Assembly (NCBI GenBank): GCA_964465145.1
Contig: CAYXJR010000025.1
Coordinates: 1 to 51,391 of the forward strand
Reading direction: 5' to 3'
DNA from: JAUVKA01 sp964465145
GTDB lineage: Bacteria; Bacteroidota; Bacteroidia; Bacteroidales; UBA12481
Length of the DNA stretch: 51,391 nucleotides
A program made the translations under genes and the position numbers. Under the pieces are notes generated by a model. That model ran no database searches, had not been told where the DNA came from, and worked only from the letters and a program-made list of their open reading frames with translations. This document shows positions 18,017-26,253 of the stretch, one piece after another (positions within the stretch are counted from its first letter, which is position 1; the number at the start of each line of letters is the position of its first letter).

Positions 18017-18967
18017 TTAAGAATTTTGATCTTTTTCGTAGGCATTAACTATGCGTTCCACTAGTTTATGCCTGACAATATCGCCCTTGTCGAAATCGAT
18101 AATAGAAATTCCAGGGATATTTTTCAGCAATCCACGAGCATGGACGAGGCCTGATTTTGACGGTTGGTGCAGGTCGATTTGGGTAATGTCGCCTGTAACA
18201 ACAAACTTGGAATTTGATCCCATACGGGTCAGGAACATTTTCAGTTGATTAATCGTAGCATTTTGCGCCTCATCCAGGATTACGAAAGAATTTTCCAGTG
18301 TTCGCCCTCTCATAAATGCCAGTGGGGCAATCTGAATAGTGTTGTCCTCCAGGTATTCTGACAACTTTTTGGCTGGCATCATATCGAGTAGTGCATCATA
18401 CAGAGGTTGCAGATAGGGATCCAGTTTCTCCTTTAGATCCCCAGGAAGAAACCCCAGCTGCTCACCAGATTCAACAGCAGGCCTGCTGAGGATTATACGC
18501 TTGACTTCTTTATTTCGCAGGGCTCTAACAGCCAGAGATACAGCGATATACGTTTTCCCTGATCCAGCCGGTCCGATGGCTAACAAAAGATCATGAGATT
18601 TATACTTTTCCACCATTATCTTCTGGTGTTTCGTTCGTGACCGTATCGGTTTGCCACTGTTGCCGAATATTAAAATATCATTTTCAAATTCTTTTTCCCT
18701 GGATCCGGAGGGTATAGATTCTTCCAGCAGCCCTTCCAATGATAATGGATCCAGGCTGTTAAACTGGTTCATATGGGCAATGATTTTATTAATCTTCTGC
18801 TCAAACAGTTCAATTTCCTTGGGATTACCTATCGCTTTGATCTGGTCACCCCTTGCAATAATCTTTATCTTTGGAAAAAAACGCTTGATGATTTCTATGT
18901 GGATATTATTTTGCCCATAGAATACTACCGGATCGTTACCCTTTAAATATAAAATCTTTTCAATCAT
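18017..18967 (-). CDS. phoH: PhoH-like ATPase
   Basis: A cytoplasmic P-loop ATPase linked in other bacteria to RNA metabolism and stress. The N-terminal ~100 residues are KH-like; Walker A GPAGSGKTYIAVSLAVRA is near residue 135 and Walker B FVILDEAQNAT near 230. RPAVESGEQLGFLPGDLKEK is the family signature. I place the start at ATG 18967 (MIEKILYLKG), which matches the usual PhoH opening. The 22-residue upstream extension to 19033 looks like leader and overlaps the likely promoter. Confidence 0.93.
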   Translation of the reverse strand: MIEKILYLKGNDPVVFYGQNNIHIEIIKRFFPKIKIIARGDQIKAIGNPKEIELFEQKINKIIAHMNQFNSLDPLSLEGLLEESIPSGSREKEFENDILIFGNSGKPIRSRTKHQKIMVEKYKSHDLLLAIGPAGSGKTYIAVSLAVRALRNKEVKRIILSRPAVESGEQLGFLPGDLKEKLDPYLQPLYDALLDMMPAKKLSEYLEDNTIQIAPLAFMRGRTLENSFVILDEAQNATINQLKMFLTRMGSNSKFVVTGDITQIDLHQPSKSGLVHARGLLKNIPGISIIDFDKGDIVRHKLVERIVNAYEKDQNS

Positions 18968-18985
18968 AAAGTGGACTAGAATAGT

Positions 18986-18993
18986 TAATTTTG
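18986..18993 (+). promoter_or_regulatory. Candidate -7 box for the SAM hydrolase gene
   Basis: TAATTTTG fits the TAnnTTTG consensus and lies about 80 bp before the ATG at 19075 in the divergent phoH/SAM-hydrolase intergenic region. No convincing -33 element was identified. Confidence 0.35.
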
Positions 18994-19030
18994 GCCTTGC
19001 AGCGACGCAAAGAACTTGTTTCTCTACTGA

Positions 19031-19038
19031 CAAAAATA
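19031..19038 (-). promoter_or_regulatory. Candidate -7 box for phoH
   Basis: On the minus strand this reads TATTTTTG, an exact TAnnTTTG match, about 64 nt upstream of the chosen phoH ATG. It lies inside the apparent N-terminal extension of the longest phoH frame's upstream region, which supports the shorter phoH start. Confidence 0.4.
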
Positions 19039-19074
19039 CAGATATTCGCGAATTATTAATGGTAGAACCCGGAG

Positions 19075-19905
19075 ATGGCGGTAATTACCTTAACGAGTGA
19101 TTGGAATAAGCAGGATTATTATGCCGGAATGCTTAAGGGCAGGATCATTCGGATGATCCCCTCAGCTGTTTTGGTTGATATAAGTCATGATATACAACCC
19201 TTCCATAGCTTGCAGGGAGCATTTGTCCTTCGTCATGCTCTTACAGAATTCCCGGAAGGAACAATCCATATTTTCCTGGTTAACCAGGGTTACGATGCTG
19301 ATATTAATCCGGTTATATGCAAGTATAGGGGTCAATACATCTTATCCTGGAACGATGCGGTTCTTGGTTTGCTTTTTGACGAAGAACCTGAATTTTGCCT
19401 TAATATTACACCAGAGGTATTTGCCAGCATGGGTTTTCAAGATCCTAATACACCCGATACTAAGGTTTTTTCACCTGCATTCCCTGAAATGGCCCTCTTT
19501 CCTAATATACTCAAGTGGTTGACTGACAGGCCGAATATGTCTTTTGAAGGATTTGAGTCTACCCATATCGGGCAGTCGCCATGGCAGCCTGTAATTCAGG
19601 ACGGGGCTATTACAGGACGAGTAATATATATTGATTCCTATCAGAATGCCATCAGCAACATTACGCGTTCATTATTCGAAAGCCAGCAGAAAGATCGTGG
19701 TTTCGGGATCTTTGTGAAAAGCAATCATTATCAAATTGATCAGTTGAGTTTAAGTTATCGGGATGCAGAGGCAGGGGATCTGATAGCCTTGTTTAACTCA
19801 GTTGGATTCCTCGAAATTGCTATTGTTCAGGGCCAGGTTGGAGAATTACTATCTCTTGAACCCGGCTCAACCATTAAAATTAAATTTTATGACAAGTCAA
19901 AATAA
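19075..19905 (+). CDS. SAM hydrolase / SAM hydroxide adenosyltransferase family protein (DUF62)
   Basis: This family splits S-adenosylmethionine to adenosine and methionine using water; relatives are the chlorinase and fluorinase. The opening VITLTSDWNKQDYYAGMLKG with its Asp, then VDISHDIQPFHSLQGAFVLRHA, and the C-terminal barrel (GRVIYIDSYQNAISNITRSL) fit the family. At 276 residues it has the usual length. The 3' end overlaps mazG by 17 nt, so the two genes are likely co-transcribed. Confidence 0.88.
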   Translation: MAVITLTSDWNKQDYYAGMLKGRIIRMIPSAVLVDISHDIQPFHSLQGAFVLRHALTEFPEGTIHIFLVNQGYDADINPVICKYRGQYILSWNDAVLGLLFDEEPEFCLNITPEVFASMGFQDPNTPDTKVFSPAFPEMALFPNILKWLTDRPNMSFEGFESTHIGQSPWQPVIQDGAITGRVIYIDSYQNAISNITRSLFESQQKDRGFGIFVKSNHYQIDQLSLSYRDAEAGDLIALFNSVGFLEIAIVQGQVGELLSLEPGSTIKIKFYDKSK

Positions 19906-20680
19906 TCAGGAGACAATTCAGGCCTTCACCCGCCTTCTCTATATCATGGATGAACTAAGAGAAAAATGCCCTTGGGATAAACAGCAGACATGGGAAAGCT
20001 TACGTACCCTGACCATTGAAGAAACATATGAACTTTCTGAAGCTGTTATCGACAATGATGAGCAGGGAGTTAAAGAGGAACTTGGTGATCTGATGCTCCA
20101 CCTGATATTTTATTCGAAAATTGGATTGGAGAAAAATGCTTTCACCCTGAAAGAGGTTTTGGATTACATCAACGAAAAATTAGTTTTCAGGCATCCTCAT
20201 ATTTTTTCTGATGTGGAAGTGTCGGGTGCCCGTGAGGTGGCCGACAACTGGGAAAAGATCAAATTAACTGAGAATGAGGGTAAAACAGTACTTGGGGGTA
20301 TTCCTGGCAGTCTGCCGGCATTAATAAAGGCATATCGTATTCAGGACAAGGCCAGGGGGGTTGGTTTCGACTGGGAACATAGGGAGCAGGTTTGGGATAA
20401 GGTAGAGGAAGAGATTCAGGAATTTAGAGAAGAGCTTTCAGATGATAAAGATCCGGCAGCTATTGAGCAGGAGTTTGGGGATGTGTTTTTTTCACTTGTC
20501 AATGCAGCGCGCCTATATGGGATCAATCCTGAAAATGCCCTGGAGCGGACCAACCTGAAATTTATTAGCAGGTTTAATTACCTGGAAAACGAAACCATTA
20601 GCAAGGGTTTAAGCCTCAGGGATATGAGTCTTAAGGAGATGGATCTGATCTGGGAGGATGCAAAAAAGGCAGATCACTGA
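19889..20680 (+). CDS. mazG: Nucleoside triphosphate pyrophosphohydrolase MazG
   Basis: The enzyme hydrolyses NTPs/dNTPs to monophosphates and pyrophosphate, cleaning the nucleotide pool. Two MazG domains are visible: the first has MDELREKCPWDKQQTWESL, then EETYEL and EELGDLMLHLIFYS (EExxE and ExxD metal motifs, residues ~15-75). The second has QVWDKVEEEIQEFREEL and EQEFGDVFFSLVN (residues ~170-215). I chose ATG 19889, which begins just before the first domain. It overlaps the upstream SAM hydrolase gene by 17 nt. A clear hairpin terminator overlaps its stop. Confidence 0.93.
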   Translation: MTSQNNQETIQAFTRLLYIMDELREKCPWDKQQTWESLRTLTIEETYELSEAVIDNDEQGVKEELGDLMLHLIFYSKIGLEKNAFTLKEVLDYINEKLVFRHPHIFSDVEVSGAREVADNWEKIKLTENEGKTVLGGIPGSLPALIKAYRIQDKARGVGFDWEHREQVWDKVEEEIQEFREELSDDKDPAAIEQEFGDVFFSLVNAARLYGINPENALERTNLKFISRFNYLENETISKGLSLRDMSLKEMDLIWEDAKKADH

Positions 20681-20690
20681 TCCGCCTTTA
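20662..20690. terminator. Bidirectional terminator hairpin between mazG and the DUF5606 gene
   Basis: AAAGGC (20665-20670) pairs with GCCTTT (20684-20689), and the inner AGATCACTGATCC adds GATCA/TGATC pairing. A-rich and T-containing flanks lie on both sides, so it could end both converging transcripts. The mazG stop codon is inside the hairpin. Confidence 0.7.
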
Positions 20691-20695
20691 GTTGA

Positions 20696-21190
20696 TTATT
20701 CTTCTTTACCGGTCTCTTTCGGGAGAGTATTTTCTATCTCATCTGTTTTTGAAGGCTCAGATACGGGTTCTGGATCAGGTTCCTGAACGGACTCGGGCTC
20801 GGGTTCTTTTTCCAATAAACCATGTTTCAAGAGTTCATTATACCAGACCAACACCTTTTTCATATCAGAAATATATACCCTGTCGGTATCATATTCAGGT
20901 ACAATTTCAATGAAATATGATTTGAGCTCATCATTACTCATCTTTTTCGGATGGTCTATTTCCTTATTCCCTTCTTTGTCCATTATTTTTTTTAATACCT
21001 CAGCAAGAGGCAATTCATCCTCTTTAGTATAAATGGAAATGTCTTCCAATCCACTTATCCTGGATGATGCATAAGCCGGCATCCTTTTACCAGTATCAAG
21101 ATGTTCAACAATAACAGCATTTTTACCCTGGGAGATCATTTTAAACAGTCCTCCATGTCCGGCAATTGATAGTATTCCTTTGAGATCCAT
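20696..21190 (-). CDS. DUF5606 domain protein
   Basis: The first ~130 residues match the Bacteroidota-specific DUF5606 pattern: MDLKGILSIAGHGGLFKMIS, then GRMPAY-like GKRMPAYASSRISGLEDISI and DRVYISDMKKVLVWYNEL. The C-terminal ~30 residues are low-complexity, rich in Glu and Pro. No signal peptide or membrane segment is seen, so it is probably cytoplasmic. Function is unknown. It converges with mazG across a shared terminator and is followed upstream by the TerB-DnaJ gene on the same strand. Confidence 0.8.
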   Translation of the reverse strand: MDLKGILSIAGHGGLFKMISQGKNAVIVEHLDTGKRMPAYASSRISGLEDISIYTKEDELPLAEVLKKIMDKEGNKEIDHPKKMSNDELKSYFIEIVPEYDTDRVYISDMKKVLVWYNELLKHGLLEKEPEPESVQEPDPEPVSEPSKTDEIENTLPKETGKEE

Positions 21191-21227
21191 CCGAGTTAAA
21201 TTTTTATTCTTTCACAAATATAGGAAA

Positions 21228-21959
21228 TTAGGACATTCCCCGCGTTTTTTTGATTTTCTCAAAAGCTTCATGAAGCTTTTGAAACTTCTCTTTTGCTTTT
21301 TCTTTCACATCCTCACCAAGATATGCAACTTTATCTGGATGGTATTTAACGGCCATTTTTCTGTAGGCTTTTTTTACCTCTTCATCACTGACTTCTTCAT
21401 TGATTTCCAGGATCTGGTAAGCAGCATCAAGATTATCCCTGAACATGGCTTTGATAGAATTCATGTCGGAGGAAGATATACCCATGTAATAGGCAATCTG
21501 TTCTACCATTCTAATCTCCGTTTCGCTTACTCTTCCATCGGCTTTTGATACCCCAATGAGAAAATGTATTAATTGGAGCCTGGAGCTATAATCCATATGA
21601 CGTCCTATTTGACGGCATATCTGTTCTATAGGAATATTTTGTTTAAGTATGTCCCTGAGAACAAGCATGGTATCCTTTGTTGTTTCCGGCCCGAAGCTCT
21701 GTGTGAAATAAGTTTTTACATAGTCCAGCTCTGAACGAACAACCTTTCCATCGGCTTTCATGACTGCTGCTATTAAAACCACCAGACTGGATACGAAATC
21801 ACCATGTGTAGTACCGGAAGCTGGGCGACCCTGCTCTTTGAAAATCTGGGTTCCTCCTTCATCAAGGACTGATCCCAGTGCAAATCCTAGTAGACCTCCT
21901 AAAGGACCTAGAAAGGCCCAGCCTAGTCCACCACCAATCCATTTTCCAAACTTTCCCAT
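21228..21959 (-). CDS. TerB-DnaJ co-chaperone (DjlA-like)
   Basis: The N-terminus has a glycine-rich hydrophobic segment (GGGLGWAFLGPLGGLLGFALG). A TerB-like helical domain follows at about residues 50-170 (SLVVLIAAVMKADGKVVRSE, ...FLIGVSKADGRVSETE, two metal-type DG motifs). The C-terminal ~65 residues form a J domain with the HPD motif (RKMAVKYHPDKVAYLG) that should stimulate Hsp70. This is the layout of DjlA. The start shares one base with the coaE stop (TAATG), so translation is likely coupled. Confidence 0.88.
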   Translation of the reverse strand: MGKFGKWIGGGLGWAFLGPLGGLLGFALGSVLDEGGTQIFKEQGRPASGTTHGDFVSSLVVLIAAVMKADGKVVRSELDYVKTYFTQSFGPETTKDTMLVLRDILKQNIPIEQICRQIGRHMDYSSRLQLIHFLIGVSKADGRVSETEIRMVEQIAYYMGISSSDMNSIKAMFRDNLDAAYQILEINEEVSDEEVKKAYRKMAVKYHPDKVAYLGEDVKEKAKEKFQKLHEAFEKIKKTRGMS

Positions 21960-22546
21960 TATTGCAATTGTATTAATTTCTTGTGAATGTTTAAAACCTG
22001 TGGTAAAATGAGGGACCTCCCATCATTTACGATAACAAAATCCGCCAGGTTAAGTTTATCCTCATCACTCCATTGGTTTTGCATTCGCTTTTTTATCTGG
22101 ACGGGACTCATTTGATTTCGCTCTTTAACCCGATCAATTCGAAGTGCTAAGGGAGCGGTAACAAGAATGGTGGAGTTGAGTCGTCTATAGCTCCCGGTTT
22201 CAAAAAGGATGGCTGCTTCCTTAATAATATAGGGATATTTATTATTCTCTGTACACCATTTTGCAAAATCATATTCCACCTCCGGATGGACTATTTCATT
22301 GAGCTTCTGTAGCATGACCGGCTTTTCAAAAACCTGGCTGCCAATAAACTTGCGATTAAGAATACCTTGGCTGAATGCTTCTTCCCCGAAAAGGGAAATT
22401 ATTTTATTCCTTATTGATGGTAAACTATTACTCAATTCCCTGGCTCTGGAATCAGCAGGATAAACAGGAATGTTCAAGGCATGAAAAATTTGAGCTACAT
22501 AAGATTTCCCACTTCCAATACCTCCTGTTAGTCCTATACAGATCAT
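21959..22546 (-). CDS. coaE: Dephospho-CoA kinase
   Basis: The enzyme phosphorylates dephospho-CoA in the last step of coenzyme A synthesis. The P-loop is GLTGGIGSGKSYVAQIF at residues ~5-21; the substrate-binding YPADSRARELS and the lid region DRVKERNQMSPVQIKKRMQNQ are also present. At 195 residues the length is normal. It has one-base TAATG overlaps with ybbR upstream and with the TerB-DnaJ gene downstream. Confidence 0.94.
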   Translation of the reverse strand: MICIGLTGGIGSGKSYVAQIFHALNIPVYPADSRARELSNSLPSIRNKIISLFGEEAFSQGILNRKFIGSQVFEKPVMLQKLNEIVHPEVEYDFAKWCTENNKYPYIIKEAAILFETGSYRRLNSTILVTAPLALRIDRVKERNQMSPVQIKKRMQNQWSDEDKLNLADFVIVNDGRSLILPQVLNIHKKLIQLQ

Positions 22547-23547
22547 TATTTTTCGAGTATATAACCAACAGTTTCCGGATTGATCTTTATATTGCTGATG
22601 TACTCAGGAGATTGAAGAATTAAAATCTTAAGCTTGGAAGGAATCCCTTCAATGACATTTGAGTAGTCAACGCATAATTTGAAATTTTCAGGCTGGATGG
22701 CCTCGAATTCAGAAACAACAACCCTAAATGTAAGTTGTGCAGCGGCTGGAAATAATTTGAGGTGCAGCGAATCCGGAATATTTGTACCATAGACTAGTAC
22801 CTCCAGGCTTTTCTCTGTGAATTGTTCAACAGGGATTTCTATCTGAACCCTTGTCATCGACATGCTAACCTTATCATGAATCGCCACTAATGCCAAGCTT
22901 TTTTGAATATTCTTTCCAAGATTTTTCAGTTTTAGCGGGCTGGTGGCTACTGACATCACCGTGTCGATTATAACCGACGGACCTGATATTTCAATACTGT
23001 CCGGAATTATTTTAACCTCTCCCCTCACCATGTACTGTTTTTCCAGCTCCATTTCCAGATTAGCTACCACGGGAACCATTTTTTTTACCAACCGGACAAA
23101 CCTGAAGGTAATTGTGTCTGGAAAAACTGAATTTACCTCGATATGGTGGAGTTGGTTTGCCAGTCCGGTCTTTATTTGTTTAAGGGACAGATCTAATTTA
23201 TGATTGTCTTCATTATTGAGCTGGTCGTGGTAAAGTTCTCTGAAGTCAATTCGAAGCGGGCTTTTGGAAACATCCCAGTTATGTCTGAGTATTGCAAAGC
23301 CATTACCCTTGACTTCCAATTGAATCTTCGACGGAAGATCGTTTACCAGAACCCTGTCTTTAGGCAATCCAACGTATTCAACTGGGTTATAGATCAGAGT
23401 GTTATATTCTTTTTCCAAAGTCCACAGCAACCAGATAAAAGTTGCTATACCTATGAATATAAAGAATATAACCAACCTTTTATTAAGCTGGAGTTTTTCC
23501 CGGGTAGTCAGCCCGGGATTATTTTTTAATAATCCGTTCTCAGACAT
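22546..23547 (-). CDS. YbbR-like domain protein
   Basis: One membrane segment near residues 27-46 (RLVIFFIFIGIATFIWLLWT) anchors the protein; the rest should be outside the inner membrane. It contains YbbR-like repeats (VPVVANLEMELEKQYMVRGE, PDSIEISGPSVIIDTVMSV). In other bacteria YbbR proteins regulate or accompany the CdaA diadenylate cyclase, but here the gene sits with yajC and coaE as is usual in Bacteroidota. The exact role is unknown. A strong hairpin lies just before its start. Confidence 0.85.
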   Translation of the reverse strand: MSENGLLKNNPGLTTREKLQLNKRLVIFFIFIGIATFIWLLWTLEKEYNTLIYNPVEYVGLPKDRVLVNDLPSKIQLEVKGNGFAILRHNWDVSKSPLRIDFRELYHDQLNNEDNHKLDLSLKQIKTGLANQLHHIEVNSVFPDTITFRFVRLVKKMVPVVANLEMELEKQYMVRGEVKIIPDSIEISGPSVIIDTVMSVATSPLKLKNLGKNIQKSLALVAIHDKVSMSMTRVQIEIPVEQFTEKSLEVLVYGTNIPDSLHLKLFPAAAQLTFRVVVSEFEAIQPENFKLCVDYSNVIEGIPSKLKILILQSPEYISNIKINPETVGYILEK

Positions 23548-23554
23548 TATTTTG

Positions 23555-23580
23555 AAAACGGCTCCTCAAAGAACCGTTTT
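23555..23580 (-). other. Intercistronic hairpin between yajC and ybbR
   Basis: AAAACGGTTC and GAGCCGTTTT form a 10-bp stem with one G-U pair around a TTTGAG loop on the transcribed strand. The 3' side is followed by CAAAATA and the ybbR start, not by a U-run, so it is more likely an RNA processing or stability element, or a weak terminator, than a strong terminator. Confidence 0.6.
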
Positions 23581-23583
23581 ATG

Positions 23584-23913
23584 CTACTTCTTCTGTTGGT
23601 TGGCGAGGTCTTCAGCTCCGCGTACGATTGACCCCCTGTCAACTTTAATTTTGACATCCTGGTCAATTTCGATCATGGCAATGTTATCCTTGATTTCAAG
23701 AATTCTGCCATAAATGCCGCCTGTGGTGACTACTTTATCCCCTTTTTTGAGGCTTTCACGATAATTACGCAAATCTTTTTGCTTCTTCATTTGTGGACGA
23801 ATCATAAAAAAATAGAAGATTATGATTAGTACCGCAAAAAATAATAGAGAAGAATAAGGATTGGGCTGTTTGCCCGTTGTTTCCTGAAGGAATAGAATAA
23901 TTGACAAATTCAT
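23584..23913 (-). CDS. yajC: Preprotein translocase subunit YajC
   Basis: A small inner-membrane partner of SecDF in protein export. One membrane helix near residues 21-41 (SSLLFFAVLIIIFYFFMIRP) is followed by the family motif QMKKQKDLRNYRESLKKGDK and VVTTGGIYGRI. At 109 residues the length is normal. It lies between the DUF1573 lipoprotein gene and ybbR on the same strand. Confidence 0.94.
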   Translation of the reverse strand: MNLSIILFLQETTGKQPNPYSSLLFFAVLIIIFYFFMIRPQMKKQKDLRNYRESLKKGDKVVTTGGIYGRILEIKDNIAMIEIDQDVKIKVDRGSIVRGAEDLANQQKK

Positions 23914-23935
23914 TTTATAATTTTATTTTGGTTTG

Positions 23936-24430
23936 CTATTTATTTAATACTGCAATTTGAGCTTCAATTTCTAATCGAATAGTATTAGGTTGAGCATTTG
24001 TAAGAATGCTTATTGTCTTGTGTTGAGCACCCGTTTTTCCAGCTGTGTTGAAAACCACCTCGATTTCACCTTCTTCACCTGGCTTGATAGGTTTACGGCT
24101 ATAGGTTGGAATTGTACACCCACATGTGGCAGAGGCATCTGAGATAATAAGGTCTGCTCCACCAGTATTAGTAAATTTGAAAGTATTTGCGACTTTTTCC
24201 CCCTGGACAATCAGGCCGAAGTCATGACTGGTTGTTTTAAATTCCATTACAGGTAATTTACTTTTCTCAGTCTCTTTCCCTTTCCCTTTCTCCTCGTTGG
24301 CAGAAATGGGATTACTGACAAGATCAGCTGAAATAGCGGTATCATCGTCCTTCTCCTGTTTTTGTTGACATGACAGGAACTGAACCAGGAATAACAAAGA
24401 TAAAACAGGTATTAAAATTTTCTTTTTCAT
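23936..24430 (-). CDS. DUF1573 lipoprotein
   Basis: A lipoprotein signal peptide with lipobox QFLSC (Cys near residue 21) is followed by a Lys/Glu-rich linker. The domain then has FKTTSHDFGLIVQGEKVANT, FKFTNTGG, and SATCGCTIPTYSRKPIKPG, the DUF1573 signature with its CGC pair. The fold is Ig-like and the protein should lie in the periplasm or on the surface. Function is not known. It is regularly found between nusB and yajC in Bacteroidota. Confidence 0.9.
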   Translation of the reverse strand: MKKKILIPVLSLLFLVQFLSCQQKQEKDDDTAISADLVSNPISANEEKGKGKETEKSKLPVMEFKTTSHDFGLIVQGEKVANTFKFTNTGGADLIISDASATCGCTIPTYSRKPIKPGEEGEIEVVFNTAGKTGAQHKTISILTNAQPNTIRLEIEAQIAVLNK

Positions 24431-24516
24431 GATTTGATAATTCTTAAACGCCTACAAAATTAATGATTCACAGCAAATAATCGCAAGTAAGAAAATAAAA
24501 CGAGTTATTTTGCTTA

Positions 24517-25461
24517 TTATGGTTCTCCAATCAATCCCCTTCCGGTTTTTATTATTTTTTTCTCAGTTTTCAGGGTTTGGAATGTTTTATCAAGAATTCC
24601 ATTAATAAATACACTGCTTTTTTCTGTACTGTAATACTTGGCAATTTCAATATATTCATTCAGGGTCACCTTTGTTGGGATCGAAGGAAATTCAATGGCT
24701 TCGGTAATAGCCATTTGCATAATCAGTATATCCATGATAGCTATACGATCAAAATCCCAATTTTTTGTAAAATTTTTTATTAAAAGCCTATGTTCATCTC
24801 CATGAACAACGGATTTGCGGAAAAGATCAGTAAGGAACTTCTGGTCCTCCTCATCCTTAAACATCGGGAACATTTTTATGGTTTGTGATTCCTTGAATTT
24901 ACCTAGAGTCTTAATGGCCATCCCGGCTGCAAAGTCAATGTCATCATTCCAGAAAATACTTCTCTCCTCAAGAACCTGACTTAGATTCTCGTCAGGAGTC
25001 AAAATGCTTTCAATCAAGAAAATAAGGAAATTTCTGTGCTGGCTAAAAGTCAGGGTCTCTGATCCCATGTAGGTAGTATATTCTACGGTTTCGATCATAG
25101 TTGAATATAAATGCTTGATCAGTTCAGGATAATTGGCCCATGAAATATGATGTTGATCAACATACCTTAGAAAGGAATCATTATCCCTCAATTTCAAAAT
25201 AATAGGATTAAGAATGAATTGAGTGTTAGGATTTGATTCGTCTTCCGTTGGAAAGTGTTTTGATTTTTTTATCTCTATCCTGTTTTCAGCATAGGTGGCA
25301 ATTTCCAGGATCAGCAACAGGATAAGGTGGTATAGTTCATAGCTCTTTCCCACACTAAAAAGTAATTCCTTTTCCGCTTTGTTTAAATTTGGATTATCCG
25401 ACATGTTATAGGCATAGATAATCTGTAGTGCCTTTATTCTAAGTAGTCGTCTGCTAATCAT
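24517..25461 (-). CDS. nusB: Transcription antitermination factor NusB
   Basis: NusB binds boxA RNA with NusE in rRNA antitermination. The canonical opening is SRRLLRIKALQIIYAY; the C-terminal half has the helical NusB domain with AIMDILIMQMAITEAIEFPSIPTKVTLNEYIEIAKYYS-type sequence (a stretch around residues 240-280) ending in SSVFINGILDK. At 314 residues it is the Bacteroidota long form, which has an inserted helical region in the middle compared with the ~140-residue proteobacterial protein. It heads the minus-strand cluster. Confidence 0.92.
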   Translation of the reverse strand: MISRRLLRIKALQIIYAYNMSDNPNLNKAEKELLFSVGKSYELYHLILLLILEIATYAENRIEIKKSKHFPTEDESNPNTQFILNPIILKLRDNDSFLRYVDQHHISWANYPELIKHLYSTMIETVEYTTYMGSETLTFSQHRNFLIFLIESILTPDENLSQVLEERSIFWNDDIDFAAGMAIKTLGKFKESQTIKMFPMFKDEEDQKFLTDLFRKSVVHGDEHRLLIKNFTKNWDFDRIAIMDILIMQMAITEAIEFPSIPTKVTLNEYIEIAKYYSTEKSSVFINGILDKTFQTLKTEKKIIKTGRGLIGEP

Positions 25462-25596
25462 AAGCTTAAAGAACTAATCCTGTATCCATATTAAGGGTTC
25501 GCAAAGGTAGTTTTTTTTTGATTATATCAAATGTCCAGTCAGAATCACTACTCCAAATATTTTTTCTGTCTGATCTTAACTTAATTATATTTTTTC

Positions 25597-25604
25597 TATT
25601 TTTG
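25597..25604 (+). promoter_or_regulatory. Candidate -7 box for the DUF3276 gene
   Basis: TATTTTTG is an exact TAnnTTTG match lying 33 nt before the ATG at 25638, a normal leader length. The -33 element is not clear. Confidence 0.5.
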
Positions 25605-25637
25605 ACCTCGTTATCCTAAACTAGAGACCTGTGGAAT

Positions 25638-26006
25638 ATGGAGGAATTAGATAAACGCAGTGGAAATGATCAACAAGATCGGGAAGAGATTTATTCAAAG
25701 GTAGTAAGAGCCGGAAAAAGGACTTATTTTTTTGATGTAAAAGCCACTCGAAAGGATGATTATTATCTGACTATAACCGAAAGCAAAAAGATTTTCGACA
25801 AAGAAGGGCACTTTCATTTTGAGAAGCATAAGCTTTTTCTGTATAAAGAGGATTTCGAGAAGTTTGCTGATGGTTTCACCGATGCAGTTGATTACATAAA
25901 AAGTGTTAAGGGAGATTTCTCTGAGCAAGTTCCATCACATTCTGATGGAAAAGATGAGGATGCTTATATGAATGTAGAGTTCGAAGATCTTGATGATGAA
26001 AAGTAA
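25638..26006 (+). CDS. PUR-alpha-like DUF3276 protein
   Basis: A 122-residue cytoplasmic protein with the PUR-like DUF3276 domain: EIYSKVVRAGKRTYFFDVKA, then TITESKKIF and FEKHKLFLYKEDFEKFADGF. PUR domains bind single-stranded nucleic acid. The acidic tail (EDAYMNVEFEDLDDE) is typical of the bacterial versions. It is a single-gene transcription unit with its own promoter box. Its role is inferred only from the fold. Confidence 0.88.
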   Translation: MEELDKRSGNDQQDREEIYSKVVRAGKRTYFFDVKATRKDDYYLTITESKKIFDKEGHFHFEKHKLFLYKEDFEKFADGFTDAVDYIKSVKGDFSEQVPSHSDGKDEDAYMNVEFEDLDDEK

Positions 26007-26253
26007 AAAGTTGGAGCCACATAGGTAGGAGCCTGTCGTTTTTTCATTTTATCATTGTTATCGAAGTCGGTCAGGCTTTATCCACACCTGGGTTTGATTG
26101 TGTTGCATTATGTTTTTTCTTGGTGGGTTTTCATTCACTCTGGTATCGAGGATTTTTCCCCTTCTGGATTTAGTGTGCAATTAAGCATTTATTCTATATA
26201 TTTAGATGGTGGCTGAAATTCGCCCCGGTTTGCCGAACTAAATTAAGTTGGCA
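26007..26253. other. Intergenic region between the DUF3276 and GNAT genes
   Basis: I see no gene, tRNA or clear terminator in these 247 bp. A TATATATTTAG sequence around 26198-26209 is one base from the TAnnTTTG consensus and may drive the GNAT pair. Confidence 0.4.

Noticed and set aside
18968..19033. A 22-residue N-terminal extension of PhoH.
   Set aside because: The family start is MIEKILYL at 18967, and the extension covers leader and promoter sequence.
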